DNA of 64,000 nucleotides from Chryseobacterium sp. c4a (GCF_009900745.1 NZ_WXVU01000001.1:124001-188000), one strand, 5' to 3'. Positions 9,441-17,706 are shown, counted from the first letter of the stretch. The notes: generated from the sequence alone by a model not told the origin. Numbers and translations are program-made.

Positions 9441-10364
9441 ATGTTTCAAAATATTTGGCAGGGTAGATTGGACGGGGAAGAGCTTCTTTTCCATAGGCTA
9501 TTTCAGAGAGTAAAGGAAGAACAGAATTACGACAATATTTTAACAAATGAGTTCGTTTTGCATGGTTTTGCCGTGGATGAGGGAGTCAGGAGGAATAAAG
9601 GCCGTCAGGGTGCTAAAGATGCTCCCAACGTCATTAGGAAGAATATGTCTAATTTTCCGGTGATTCTTCCCAATTTCTCTATGCTGGACTTTGGAAATGT
9701 TACCTGTGAAGATGGTAATTTGGAAAATGCTCAGAATAATCTTGCCAAAAATGTTTCAAAAGTTCTTTTAAAAGGTGGAAAATCTCTTGTTTTAGGAGGC
9801 GGACATGAAGTAACCTATGCTCATTATCTAGGAATTAAAACAGCCTTTCCAGAGCAAAAAATTGGAATCATCAATATAGATGCCCATTTTGATAACAGAC
9901 AACCCGAAAAAGGGGTAGGGCCAAGCTCAGGAACAGGATTCTGGCAAATTGCACAGGAAGCTCCTATCAATTCCCTCCACATCGGAATTCAGAGAAATTC
10001 TAATACCTTAAAACTATTTGATACTGCCCATCAATATGGAATGAAGTATATCCTTTCCGATGAATTATTCTTTGAAAACCTTCCCTCTATCTATCAACGT
10101 ATTGATGATCTATTGGAGAATGTAGATTTTGCCTATCTCACTATTTGTATGGATGTTTTTAATGCATCTATCGCTCCGGGGGTTTCAGCTTCAGCATATA
10201 ATGGTATCTTTGCAGATGCAACCTTTATGCATTTTTACAGGCATATCTTAAAAAACAAAAAACTGGTTGCACTGGATGTGGCAGAAGTCAATCCGTCTTT
10301 CGATATTCAGGATAGGACGGCAAGACTTGCAGCTTGTCTGGTGAATGAATGGCTAATGATTTAA
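9441..10364 (+). CDS. hutG: Formimidoylglutamase (arginase family)
   Basis: Mn-dependent ureohydrolase predicted to split N-formimino-L-glutamate into glutamate and formamide, the final step of the four-enzyme Hut pathway. The metal motifs of the arginase fold are all visible: LGGGHE near residue 117, NIDAHFDNR near 148 and CMDVFNASIAPGVSA near 234. Its length of 307 residues is typical. The same fold includes arginase and agmatinase, but proximity to hutI supports the HutG assignment. It is separated from the transporter by 125 bases without a clear terminator. Confidence 0.9.
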   Translation: MFQNIWQGRLDGEELLFHRLFQRVKEEQNYDNILTNEFVLHGFAVDEGVRRNKGRQGAKDAPNVIRKNMSNFPVILPNFSMLDFGNVTCEDGNLENAQNNLAKNVSKVLLKGGKSLVLGGGHEVTYAHYLGIKTAFPEQKIGIINIDAHFDNRQPEKGVGPSSGTGFWQIAQEAPINSLHIGIQRNSNTLKLFDTAHQYGMKYILSDELFFENLPSIYQRIDDLLENVDFAYLTICMDVFNASIAPGVSASAYNGIFADATFMHFYRHILKNKKLVALDVAEVNPSFDIQDRTARLAACLVNEWLMI

Positions 10365-10440
10365 GATAAAGCTATATTCTTCCGATAGAGAAAATCATTC
10401 TTTTATTGACCCTTAAGGAATAGAATTTGCTGACTTTATC

Positions 10441-10461
10441 GTGCTTTTAAAATAAAAGCGC
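10441..10461. other. Hairpin between hutG and the aldehyde dehydrogenase gene
   Basis: GCTTTTA-AAA-TAAAAGC forms a perfect 7-bp stem, extended by a G-U and a G-C pair. It lacks a T tract, so it may be an mRNA stability element or a weak terminator rather than a true terminator. Confidence 0.4.
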
Positions 10462-10501
10462 TCATAAATTCATTAGCTGAATTTAAAACAGAAATTATAT
10501 T

Positions 10502-11794
10502 ATGGAACAATTAATTGAAAACAAGCTTATTAAAGCAGATGACGTGTTTTCAGTGTGGCGAAAAGTGCCGTTTGAAGAAAAGCAGAAGTTAATCGCAAAA
10601 GCCGCAGAAATATTAAAAAATAATTCAGAGAAATTTGGAAGGATCATTACTACTGAAATGAATAAGCCTATTTCGGAATCCATTGCTGAGGTGGAGAAGT
10701 GTGCTTTGATGATGAATTATTATGCCGAGGCTGAAAATATTTTAAAACCCGAAAAAATAGCATCTGAATTTGCTTACTCTGAAGTTCATTATGCTCCTAA
10801 AGGCGTTATTTTGGGAGTTATGCCTTGGAATTTCCCTTTCTGGCAAGTGTTGAGGTTTGCTGTTCCTGCAATATTGGCAGGTAATACAGTGGTTTTAAAA
10901 CATGCTTCAATTTGTTTCGGAAGCGGAAATGCCATTGAAGAAGTTCTTTTGGAAGCAGGTTTTCCGGAAGGAGTGTTCCAGAATCTTGAAGTAGGGCACA
11001 AAGCGGTAAAAGAAATCCTTGAACACGATGCTGTAAAAGGTGTAAGTCTTACAGGAAGTGGAAAAGCAGGTGGAGAAGTAGCTTCTATCGCAGGTTTAAA
11101 TATCAAAAAATCTTTACTTGAATTAGGAGGAAGTGATGCATTTATCATTTTTGAAGATGGAGATTTGGAAGCAGCAGCAAAAGCAGGAGCAAAATCAAGA
11201 CTTCAGAATTGTGGACAAACCTGTACAGCAGCCAAAAGATTCATCCTTGATGAAAAGATCGAAGACCAATTTTTACCCATCTTCATTGAAGAATATAAAA
11301 AATATGAAATCGGAGATCCTTTCAATAAAGAAACGAAATTAGCTGGAATGGCAAGACCAGATCTTGCTGATGAGCTGGAAGCACAATTCAATAGAGCGTT
11401 GGAAAATGGAGCCGAAATCATTCTTCCACTGGAAAGAATTTCAGAGAATGAATTTAAACCAGGTTTAATCAGGGTTAAGGAAGGAAATCCAATCTTGAAA
11501 GAAGAACTTTTTGGCCCTCTTGGAATGGTGATGATTGCAAAAAATGCTGAAGAAGCATTACAGATTGCTAATGATATTCCTTTTGGACTTTCAAACTCAG
11601 TTTGGACTCAAAATAAAGATCGTCAGTTATACTTTATTGAGAACCTTGAGTCAGGAACCGTTAATATCAACAGAATGACCAGTTCTGACCCACGTTTCCC
11701 ATTTGGTGGATCCAAGGCTTCAGGATATGGAACAGAGCTTTCTTTACATGCTTTAAAAGAGTTTGTAACGGCAAAAACTATTGTAGGTAACTAA
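10502..11794 (+). CDS. NAD(P)-dependent aldehyde dehydrogenase, succinate-semialdehyde type
   Basis: A 430-residue aldehyde dehydrogenase. The catalytic cysteine is C241 (GQTCTAAKRF) and the general-base glutamate is E207 (LLELGGSDAF). The oxyanion Asn is in MPWNFPFWQ, and the cofactor loop is LTGSGKAGG. The pattern matches succinate-semialdehyde dehydrogenases that work with the 4-aminobutyrate route. It is 25 or more residues shorter at the N terminus than most relatives, with no upstream in-frame start evident. The substrate is inferred from family only. Confidence 0.85.
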   Translation: MEQLIENKLIKADDVFSVWRKVPFEEKQKLIAKAAEILKNNSEKFGRIITTEMNKPISESIAEVEKCALMMNYYAEAENILKPEKIASEFAYSEVHYAPKGVILGVMPWNFPFWQVLRFAVPAILAGNTVVLKHASICFGSGNAIEEVLLEAGFPEGVFQNLEVGHKAVKEILEHDAVKGVSLTGSGKAGGEVASIAGLNIKKSLLELGGSDAFIIFEDGDLEAAAKAGAKSRLQNCGQTCTAAKRFILDEKIEDQFLPIFIEEYKKYEIGDPFNKETKLAGMARPDLADELEAQFNRALENGAEIILPLERISENEFKPGLIRVKEGNPILKEELFGPLGMVMIAKNAEEALQIANDIPFGLSNSVWTQNKDRQLYFIENLESGTVNINRMTSSDPRFPFGGSKASGYGTELSLHALKEFVTAKTIVGN

Positions 11795-11804
11795 CCTTGT
11801 ATAA

Positions 11805-11870
11805 TGTCATTCCGAGGAACCGAGGAATCTCTGAGATTCTTCACTCCACTACGTTACGTTCAGAATGACA
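11805..11870. repeat. 66-bp MITE-like element with imperfect terminal inverted repeats
   Basis: The segment begins TGTCATTCCG and ends CAGAATGACA, which are imperfect inverted repeats of each other (9 of 10 positions pair). The interior (GAGGAATCTCTGAGATTCTTC) also folds. Short elements of this kind, framed by GTCATTC...GAATGAC, are scattered between genes in many Bacteroidota. It lies between the aldehyde dehydrogenase stop codon and the two-way terminator. Confidence 0.6.
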
Positions 11871-11896
11871 AGTTATCCTTATTTAATACAACAAAT

Positions 11897-11932
11897 AAAA
11901 ACTCCCGGAAATTAGATTTCCGGGAGTTTTTT
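11897..11932. terminator. Two-way terminator between the aldehyde dehydrogenase gene and pyk
   Basis: A stem of about 15 bp (core ACTCCCGGAAA / TTTCCGGGAGT, loop TTAGA) is flanked by A residues on the left and T residues on the right. It can therefore stop transcription of the convergent plus- and minus-strand genes. Confidence 0.9.
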
Positions 11933-11957
11933 ATATGCTTTGACAAAAAGTAATTTT

Positions 11958-12040
11958 GCTTATTGCTTATTGCTTATTGCTTATTGCTTATTGCTTATTG
12001 CTTATTGCTTATTGCTTATTGCTTATTGCTTATTGCTTAT
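11958..12040. repeat. Heptamer tandem repeat, 12 copies of GCTTATT
   Basis: Eleven perfect copies of GCTTATT plus a twelfth ending in A run without interruption for 83 bases. The last copy overlaps the stop codon of pyk on the minus strand, so the pyk 3' untranslated region begins inside the array. Arrays this uniform usually change copy number by slippage. Confidence 0.97.
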
Positions 12041-13482
12041 ACTGTGGTTAATCTCAATGTATTTGTCTTACCACCTTCGTATGATGGAGTCGCATTGATG
12101 TTGATTACAAAGTCACCTGTTTCGATATAACCATAATTATGCGTTAACATATTTACCTGGATAATGGTTTCGTCAGTAGACTTCTTCATATCATAATAGT
12201 AAGCGTGAACACCCCAAAGAAGGTTCAGCATCGTGATTACTCTTCTGTTACCACTATAAACGATGATGTGAGAATTTGGTCTGTGCGCTGCAAGCTGGAA
12301 AGCTGTATAACCAGAATGCGTTAATGTAACGATAGCAGAAACATTGGTTGTTTTTGCAATTCTTACCGCTGCAAGACATACTCTGTTTGTGATGAATCTC
12401 TCATCGATGCAGTTGTAATCCTTTTCAATAGGCTCATTCTTATGTTGGTAGAAATGAGTGGTTTCAATGTTTTTAACAATTTTAGCCATGTTTTCTACTA
12501 CTTGTACAGGATATCTACCTACAGAAGTCTCTCCTGAAAGCATTACCGCATCAGCACCGTCCAATACAGAGTTGGCAACGTCATTTACTTCCGCTCTTGT
12601 TGGCGTTAAGCTGTTGATCATTGTTTCCATCATCTGAGTAGCAATGATTACAGGCTTAGAGTAGAATCTTGCTTTTTCTACCAGGTTTTTCTGGATAGCA
12701 GGAACTTCTTCCATTGGAACTTCTACACCAAGGTCACCACGAGCAACCATTAGTCCGTCACATTCCAATAAGATTTCTTCAATATTTTTAACCCCTTCAG
12801 GTTTTTCAATCTTCGCGATAATCGGAGTCTTGAATTTACCATTTGGATGTTTTGCAATTAATTCTTTTAAATCAATGATATCCTGAGCATGACGTACGAA
12901 AGAAAGAGCAATCCAGTCTACTTCCATGTCAAGCATAAAATTAGCATCCTGAATATCCTTTTCTGTCAATGCAGGAAGAGATACAACCGTATTAGGAAGA
13001 TTAACTCCTTTCTTAGAGCTTAGTGGTCCCCCTTGAATTGTTTTAGCCTTTACAGTATCGATTTCGTTGGTTTCAATAACCTCCAATACCAGCTTACCGT
13101 CATCGATAAGGATTCTTTCCCCTGCTTTTACATCTTGCGGGAATTGTTGGTAAGTCATGTATACCTTCGTGGAATCTCCCTCCATCTTTTCATTAGTAAA
13201 GGTAAGGATATCCCCCGGATTCAGGTAAGATCCCTCTTTTACAACACCTACTCTCAGCTTAGGGCCCTGAAGGTCACCTAAGATACCCACTGAATAACCG
13301 TACTCGCTGTTTAGTTCTCTAATTATTTCAATATTTTTTCGAACTAAGTCGTAATCTGCATGGGAAAAATTTATTCTGAAAATATCAACACCCGCCTTCA
13401 TTAAATCTAACATTACCTCCTTCGATGATGAAGCAGGCCCTAGTGTTGCGATAATTTTTGTCTTCTTTAAATACTTATTCAT
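12037..13482 (-). CDS. pyk: Pyruvate kinase
   Basis: Final step of glycolysis: phosphoenolpyruvate plus ADP to pyruvate plus ATP. The 481-residue protein carries the N-terminal TKIIATLGPASS and FRINFSHAD segments, the signature IIAKIEKPEGVKN with the catalytic Lys, MVARGDLGVEVP, and ADAVMLSGETSVGRYP. The C-terminal regulatory domain is present. It is the last gene of the acpP-fabF-rnc-IPExxxVDY-pyk operon and overlaps its upstream neighbour by 8 bases. Its stop codon lies inside a heptamer tandem repeat. Confidence 0.97.
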   Translation of the reverse strand: MNKYLKKTKIIATLGPASSSKEVMLDLMKAGVDIFRINFSHADYDLVRKNIEIIRELNSEYGYSVGILGDLQGPKLRVGVVKEGSYLNPGDILTFTNEKMEGDSTKVYMTYQQFPQDVKAGERILIDDGKLVLEVIETNEIDTVKAKTIQGGPLSSKKGVNLPNTVVSLPALTEKDIQDANFMLDMEVDWIALSFVRHAQDIIDLKELIAKHPNGKFKTPIIAKIEKPEGVKNIEEILLECDGLMVARGDLGVEVPMEEVPAIQKNLVEKARFYSKPVIIATQMMETMINSLTPTRAEVNDVANSVLDGADAVMLSGETSVGRYPVQVVENMAKIVKNIETTHFYQHKNEPIEKDYNCIDERFITNRVCLAAVRIAKTTNVSAIVTLTHSGYTAFQLAAHRPNSHIIVYSGNRRVITMLNLLWGVHAYYYDMKKSTDETIIQVNMLTHNYGYIETGDFVININATPSYEGGKTNTLRLTTV

Positions 13483-13948
13483 AATACTGGATAATTTGAT
13501 AAAGTTCCTCTTCAGAACTCAGTGTATAATCTTGAATTGGAAACACAAGATTTTCAGGGAGCAAAATTACGGAAAAATCAGGAAACTGTTCCGAACTATG
13601 CAGAATATATTCTACATCTACCTGATTATTTAATAAAAATTTAATGTTTTCTTCTTCTGTAAAGAGCTCGGTTTGAACTTTTTTTTGTTTACTTTCAGAA
13701 GATTTATTTGAAATAAAGGTGAAACAGGTCTTAGAAAACTTGTGATAGGCTTCAAATCTTGGAAAAAAATAATCATAATAATCCCCATGGAAGACCATGT
13801 CTTTTTTTCTTGAAAAGCTGAGATTGTTAAGTCGATTTATTTTATAGAAAAACTCATGAGCGGGTATATCTTTTGCTAATCTTACCAATCCTATGGCAAT
13901 ATCTTCAAATTCTATATCATCCAGATCATAAAGTTTTTGAATTTCCAA
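13475..13948 (-). CDS. IPExxxVDY family protein
   Basis: A 157-residue protein found in Bacteroidota between rnc and pyk. It is named for a C-terminal IPExxxVDY motif, which is degenerate here (LLNNQVDVEYIL around residues 104-115). The N terminus (DLDDIEFEDIAIGLVRLAKDIPAHEFFYKIN) fits the family. No signal peptide or membrane segment is seen. The function is unknown. It overlaps rnc by 23 bases and pyk by 8 bases, so translation of the three is probably coupled, and a link to RNA processing or glycolysis is only a guess from position. Confidence 0.8.
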   Translation of the reverse strand: MEIQKLYDLDDIEFEDIAIGLVRLAKDIPAHEFFYKINRLNNLSFSRKKDMVFHGDYYDYFFPRFEAYHKFSKTCFTFISNKSSESKQKKVQTELFTEEENIKFLLNNQVDVEYILHSSEQFPDFSVILLPENLVFPIQDYTLSSEEELYQIIQYYE

Positions 13949-14690
13949 GTATATTTTCTTTTTTATTTAAAATATAAAAAGCCCTCTGTGCTGCCTTTTC
14001 TTCAGCCTTTTTCTTGGAGGTTTCTGTGGCATTGGCAATTTTTTCATCTCCAAACCATACATGGCAACGGAACATGACTGCTTTATTGGCCTGTATTTCC
14101 TCGCAGGTTTCGTACTTTATATTTACCTTCTTCTTCTGACTCCATTCAAGCAGGAGCCCTTTGTAGCTGACAATTTTGTTCTCAAGCTTGTTAATTTCGG
14201 AAGGCGTGAGAAGTTTTTCCAGAATGATTTTTTTACAAGCATCATAATGGAAATCCAGATAAATAGCACCGATTAAAGCCTCAAATAAATTGCCGGAGAT
14301 ATTCTCCCCTAAAGCTGAAGAGTTATTCTGCTTTTGCAGAAGATCTATAAGCTTGAGGTCTTCGCCTAATTTATTAAGATTTTTCCTATTAACAATCTTA
14401 GATTTCATTTGTGTCAGATATCCTTCATTAGCCTGAGGATAGGTCTGGAACAAATGACAAGAAATAATTGTACCCAAAACAGAATCTCCCAAAAATTCAA
14501 GTCTTTCGTAGTTGCTGTCTTGATTTTTAGAAGAATTTTTCAAAGAAAAAGCTTCGCGGTAAAGAGCAATATTTTGTACCTCCGTACCCAAAACTTTTCC
14601 AAGTTCGGTACTGAGAAAATAATCTCTTTCCGTTAATTGTCTTTTTCTTTTTTTGAGAAGGAATTTAGAAAAGTATTTCTGTAACTCCAT
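13926..14690 (-). CDS. rnc: Ribonuclease III
   Basis: Double-strand-specific endoribonuclease that processes rRNA precursors and structured mRNAs. The signature ERLEFLGDSVLG lies near residue 63 (usual ERLEFLGDAVLG). Further acidic residues of the Mg site are in ENISGNLFEALIGAIYLD. A C-terminal double-strand RNA-binding domain starts at about residue 170 (SYKGLLLEWSQ) and ends in KKKAEEKAAQRAF. Length of 254 residues is normal. It lies 9 bases after fabF and overlaps the next gene. Confidence 0.96.
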   Translation of the reverse strand: MELQKYFSKFLLKKRKRQLTERDYFLSTELGKVLGTEVQNIALYREAFSLKNSSKNQDSNYERLEFLGDSVLGTIISCHLFQTYPQANEGYLTQMKSKIVNRKNLNKLGEDLKLIDLLQKQNNSSALGENISGNLFEALIGAIYLDFHYDACKKIILEKLLTPSEINKLENKIVSYKGLLLEWSQKKKVNIKYETCEEIQANKAVMFRCHVWFGDEKIANATETSKKKAEEKAAQRAFYILNKKENILGNSKTL

Positions 14691-14699
14691 TCATTGAAT

Positions 14700-15944
14700 T
14701 TAGATTTTCTTAAATAGAACGCAAGCGTTATGCCCGCCAAATCCAAAAGTATTGCTCATGGCTACTTTTACATCTTTCTTCACGGCAGTATTAAACGTAA
14801 AGTTTAGTCTGCTGTCGATCTTTTCATCATCAGTAAAATGGTTAATGGTAGGAGGAACAACACCATGAATAATAGTTCCTAACGCAGCGATAGCTTCAAT
14901 AACTCCGGCAGCACCTAAAAGGTGACCTGTCATTGATTTTGTAGAATTGATCTGAATATCATAAGCGTGCTCGCCTAATAATTTCGAAATTGCATTGGAT
15001 TCTGCGATGTCTCCTAATGGAGTAGAAGTACCATGCATGTTGATATGATCTACTTCATCAGCAGTTAAACCTGCATCGTCCAAACAGTTTTTCATTACCA
15101 GATAAGCACCAAGACCTTCAGGATGTGGAGCCGTCATGTGATATGCATCTGCACTCATACCGCCTCCTAATAATTCTGCATAAATTGTTGCACCACGTTT
15201 TACCGCGTGCTCATATTCTTCAAGAACAATACATCCTGCACCTTCTCCTAGTACAAATCCATCTCTGTCTTTGTCAAAAGGTCTTGAAGCTGTTGTAGGA
15301 TCATCATTTCTTGTAGAAAGTGCCATCATTGCATTAAATCCACCGACACCACTTGCTGTAACGGCTGCTTCAGAGCCTCCGCACACAATCACGTCTGCTT
15401 TTCCTAGTTGGATAAGCATCTTGGAATCAATTATAGCATTAGCTGAAGATGCACATGCAGATACTGTAGTATAATTAGGCCCATGGAAACCATATTCAAT
15501 TGAGATCTGACCTGGGGTCATATCTGCAATCATTTTAGGAATGAAGAACGGATTAAATCTTGGGATTTCCGTATTAGCCCATCCTAAAACTTCTGTTTCA
15601 AATGTTTCCAGCCCTCCGATTCCGGAGCCCCAAATTACACCAACTCTGTTTTTATCTACATTATCTTCAATAATACCAGAATGTTCTACTGCTTCTCTAG
15701 CAGCAACAAGTCCCAGTTGAGTATTTCTATCCATCTTTTTAGACTCTTTCTTATCGAAATGCTGCAATGGATCGAAGTTTTTTACCTCACAAGCGAACTT
15801 GGTTTTAAAGTTTGTGGCATCAAAAAGAGTAATCGGAGCGGCTCCGCTCTCACCTTTCACAAGATTTTCCCAGTATTCTTTTGCATTATTTCCGATTGGT
15901 GTTATTGCTCCAAAACCTGTTACAACTACTCTTTTTAATTCCAT
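14700..15944 (-). CDS. fabF: Beta-ketoacyl-ACP synthase II
   Basis: Condensing enzyme of type II fatty acid synthesis, extending acyl-ACP with malonyl-ACP. The Cys-His-His triad is visible: active Cys in VSACASSANAI (about residue 163), His in MHGTSTPLGD and His in STKSMTGHLLGAAG. The C terminus has the NTFGFGGHNACVLF motif. At 414 residues it is full length. It follows acpP by 34 bases and precedes rnc by 9, the standard order in flavobacteria. Confidence 0.97.
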   Translation of the reverse strand: MELKRVVVTGFGAITPIGNNAKEYWENLVKGESGAAPITLFDATNFKTKFACEVKNFDPLQHFDKKESKKMDRNTQLGLVAAREAVEHSGIIEDNVDKNRVGVIWGSGIGGLETFETEVLGWANTEIPRFNPFFIPKMIADMTPGQISIEYGFHGPNYTTVSACASSANAIIDSKMLIQLGKADVIVCGGSEAAVTASGVGGFNAMMALSTRNDDPTTASRPFDKDRDGFVLGEGAGCIVLEEYEHAVKRGATIYAELLGGGMSADAYHMTAPHPEGLGAYLVMKNCLDDAGLTADEVDHINMHGTSTPLGDIAESNAISKLLGEHAYDIQINSTKSMTGHLLGAAGVIEAIAALGTIIHGVVPPTINHFTDDEKIDSRLNFTFNTAVKKDVKVAMSNTFGFGGHNACVLFKKI

Positions 15945-15978
15945 AAACTTTTAAAATTTTCTTTTTTGTTGAAGAATA

Positions 15979-16218
15979 TTATTTATTTACTACTTCTTCG
16001 ATGTAAGCGATAGCGTGCCCTACAGTAGTAATTTTTTCAGCTTGATCATCAGGGATTTGAATGTTGAATTCTTTTTCAAATTCCATGATTAATTCAACTG
16101 TATCTAGTGAATCTGCTCCTAAATCGTTAGTGAAGCTAGCTTCAGGAGTTACTTCTGTTTCTTCAACGTCAAGCTTATCAGCGATGATAGCTTTTACTCT
16201 TGATGCAATGTCTGACAT
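15979..16218 (-). CDS. acpP: Acyl carrier protein
   Basis: Carries growing acyl chains on a 4'-phosphopantetheine arm attached to the Ser of the DSL motif ([15 protein letters not shown]). The 79-residue acidic helical protein starts [12 protein letters not shown], as in most bacterial ACPs. It is the first gene of the minus-strand operon with fabF, rnc and pyk. A consensus flavobacterial -7 element lies just upstream. Confidence 0.97.
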   Translation of the reverse strand: MSDIASRVKAIIADKLDVEETEVTPEASFTNDLGADSLDTVELIMEFEKEFNIQIPDDQAEKITTVGHAIAYIEEVVNK

Positions 16219-16249
16219 AGTAAATTATTTTTTTAATTGTTAGATGGTG

Positions 16250-16257
16250 CAAATATA
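16250..16257 (-). promoter_or_regulatory. Promoter -7 element of the acpP operon
   Basis: TATATTTG on the minus strand exactly fits the flavobacterial TAnnTTTG -7 element, 32 bases upstream of the acpP start codon. No clear -33 TTTG is seen. Confidence 0.65.
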
Positions 16258-16492
16258 TAAAATTCTTGACGATAAAACATTTTTTTAGTCTTTTTTGTGG
16301 ATTGGAGGCTTTCATTTTAGATTCAAAAAGTTTAGTGTTTTAGTTTTCAGTCATTTATATTTGATTGGATTATAGAGCTTTAATTTTTATTTTATGATGA
16401 ACCGAATTATTTTCCGGTTAAAATGTTTAAAAACGCCTAAGTTTTGTCTCTTCCGGAGCCCAAATGAATGAAAAAGTTATCCTTTTTTTGTC
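16258..16492. other. AT-rich intergenic region between the acpP and catB promoters
   Basis: No gene is supported here. The only structure noticed is a small inverted repeat AACCG...CGGTT at 16400-16419. Confidence 0.4.
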
Positions 16493-16519
16493 TATATTTG
16501 TGTGTTATGAAATTAACAC
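16493..16519 (+). promoter_or_regulatory. catB promoter -7 element and overlapping GTGTTA-N6-TAACAC palindrome
   Basis: TATATTTG at 16493-16500 is a consensus -7 element. No TTG or TTTG stands at the right -33 distance, suggesting a weak or controlled promoter. A perfect inverted repeat GTGTTA-N6-TAACAC follows at 16502-16519, over the expected start of transcription, where a repressor could bind. Confidence 0.55.
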
Positions 16520-16520
16520 G

Positions 16521-16608
16521 TTAGCTTTTTTAAATAAGCAAATCATATTTCTACTAAAGAATGGCTCGTAGTCATTCTCTTATTTCTATTGTTTTATTTA
16601 AAAGCTAA
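16521..16608 (+). promoter_or_regulatory. Inverted repeat in the catB leader (possible attenuator hairpin)
   Basis: The left arm at 16521-16537 (TTAGCTTTTTTAAATAA) pairs with the right arm at 16594-16608 (TTATTTAAAAGCTAA). This gives a 15-bp stem with two unpaired T residues. The right arm ends 3 bases before the catB ATG and overlaps the last codons of a short leader ORF, so translating the leader would open the stem. Confidence 0.55.
16561..16608 (+). CDS. Possible leader peptide ahead of catB
   Basis: A 15-codon ORF encoding MARSHSLISIVLFKS stops 3 bases before the catB start codon. It lies between the two arms of the leader hairpin and overlaps the right arm. Chloramphenicol stalls ribosomes best when Ala, Ser or Thr is at the penultimate position of the nascent chain, and this peptide has Ala at 2 and Ser at 4, 6, 9 and 15. 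Known inducible cat genes of Gram-positive bacteria use short stalling leaders in the same position. That this one works the same way is inference; a chance ORF of this size is possible. Confidence 0.45.
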   Translation: MARSHSLISIVLFKS

Positions 16609-16611
16609 AAA

Positions 16612-17241
16612 ATGAAAAATTTCTTTGAAAGTCCTTTTAAAGGCAAAATCATACAAGACCATATTCAGAATCCCAATATCATTGCCGGTAAATATTCCTA
16701 TTATTCCGGATATTACCATGGTCATTCCTTTGATGACTGTGCCCGCTATCTGCCTCCTGACAGAAATGACGTAGATAAGCTGATTATTGGTTCCTATTGT
16801 TCCATTGGGAGCGGTGCCAGTTTTATCATGTGCGGAAATCAAGGACATCGATATGATTGGATCTCAAGCTTTCCTTTTTTCTATATGTCTGAAGTAGAAT
16901 CTTTTCAAGAGAGTAAAGATGCTTTCAAACCGGCGGGAGATACAGTTGTCGGAAACGATGTATGGATTGGAACAGAAGCCATGATCATGGCTGGGGTTAA
17001 AATAGGAGACGGAGCTGTTATCGGAAGCCGAGCATTGGTGACAAAAGATGTAGAACCTTATACTATTGTAGGTGGTAATCCTGCAAAACCAATCAGAAAA
17101 AGATTTAGTGAGTATCATATTGCATTATTACTGGAGATGAAATGGTGGGAGTGGGATGAAAGTATTTTAGGAAATGCAATGCCAATACTTTGTTCAGCTG
17201 ATATTGATTTGTTATATGAGTTTTATAAAAGAATAAAGTAA
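16612..17241 (+). CDS. catB: Type B chloramphenicol O-acetyltransferase (xenobiotic acetyltransferase)
   Basis: Acetyl-CoA-dependent enzyme that inactivates chloramphenicol. The 209-residue protein has the left-handed beta-helix hexapeptide repeats of the family. The typical CatB N terminus [10 protein letters not shown], the [19 protein letters not shown] block, the catalytic His in GNQGHRYDW (about residue 79) and the [14 protein letters not shown] end are all present. Similarity to known CatB sequences is strong throughout; the Vat streptogramin enzymes share the fold but not this N-terminal block. Housekeeping genes flank it, so it looks intrinsic rather than mobile. A short ORF and hairpin precede it. 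Confidence 0.93.
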   Translation: MKNFFESPFKGKIIQDHIQNPNIIAGKYSYYSGYYHGHSFDDCARYLPPDRNDVDKLIIGSYCSIGSGASFIMCGNQGHRYDWISSFPFFYMSEVESFQESKDAFKPAGDTVVGNDVWIGTEAMIMAGVKIGDGAVIGSRALVTKDVEPYTIVGGNPAKPIRKRFSEYHIALLLEMKWWEWDESILGNAMPILCSADIDLLYEFYKRIK

Positions 17242-17706
17242 TTATTAAGTTAATTTGTTGGTAAATAAAGAGATGTTGTCAAATTCTTCCTTATTTACCA
17301 ATATTTTGAAATTTTATTTTAATCCAATATTTCATTCATTTGAAGATTGATCCCATTTCTCATTTGCATTTAAAAAACATTTGGATTACCACCAAGTAAA
17401 TTCTTATAAAACGATTGGAATTTGAAAAGAGAGCCTAGTATAATAGACTCTCTTTTTTGTAAATCTAATATACCTTTTATTATTTGATGAAAGTTTGTTG
17501 TGTACAGTGTTTGTTTTAAATATGATTGACTATCAATCAGTTGTACTTGTGACGTAGATTTGAGATAGTGCTTTTTTTGCATGTTATCAGGATTTGAAAT
17601 TTACTTTGCTAAAAAATAAATCTGAAAAAATTGATGCGCCTTTACCGCTTCTAAGATCTGATTAATTTTGAAATTATAACACAACAATTCTATTAACACA
17701 AACAAA
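17242..17706. other. Intergenic region between catB and the VGINT protein gene
   Basis: This stretch holds the catB terminator at 17425-17458 and a TAATTTTG -7-like element at 17663-17670 that may serve the next gene. A 70-codon minus-strand frame at 17370-17582 overlaps the terminator and looks spurious. Nothing else is recognised. Confidence 0.5.
17425..17458 (+). terminator. Rho-independent terminator downstream of catB
   Basis: AAAAGAGAG pairs with CTCTCTTTT and the stem continues inward as CTA/TAG past one C-A mismatch. It ends in six T residues. It lies about 180 bases after the catB stop codon. Confidence 0.75.

Noticed and set aside
17370..17582. 70-codon minus-strand ORF between catB and the VGINT gene
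   Set aside because: It spans the catB terminator, has no promoter or recognisable family, and is of a length expected by chance in AT-rich DNA.
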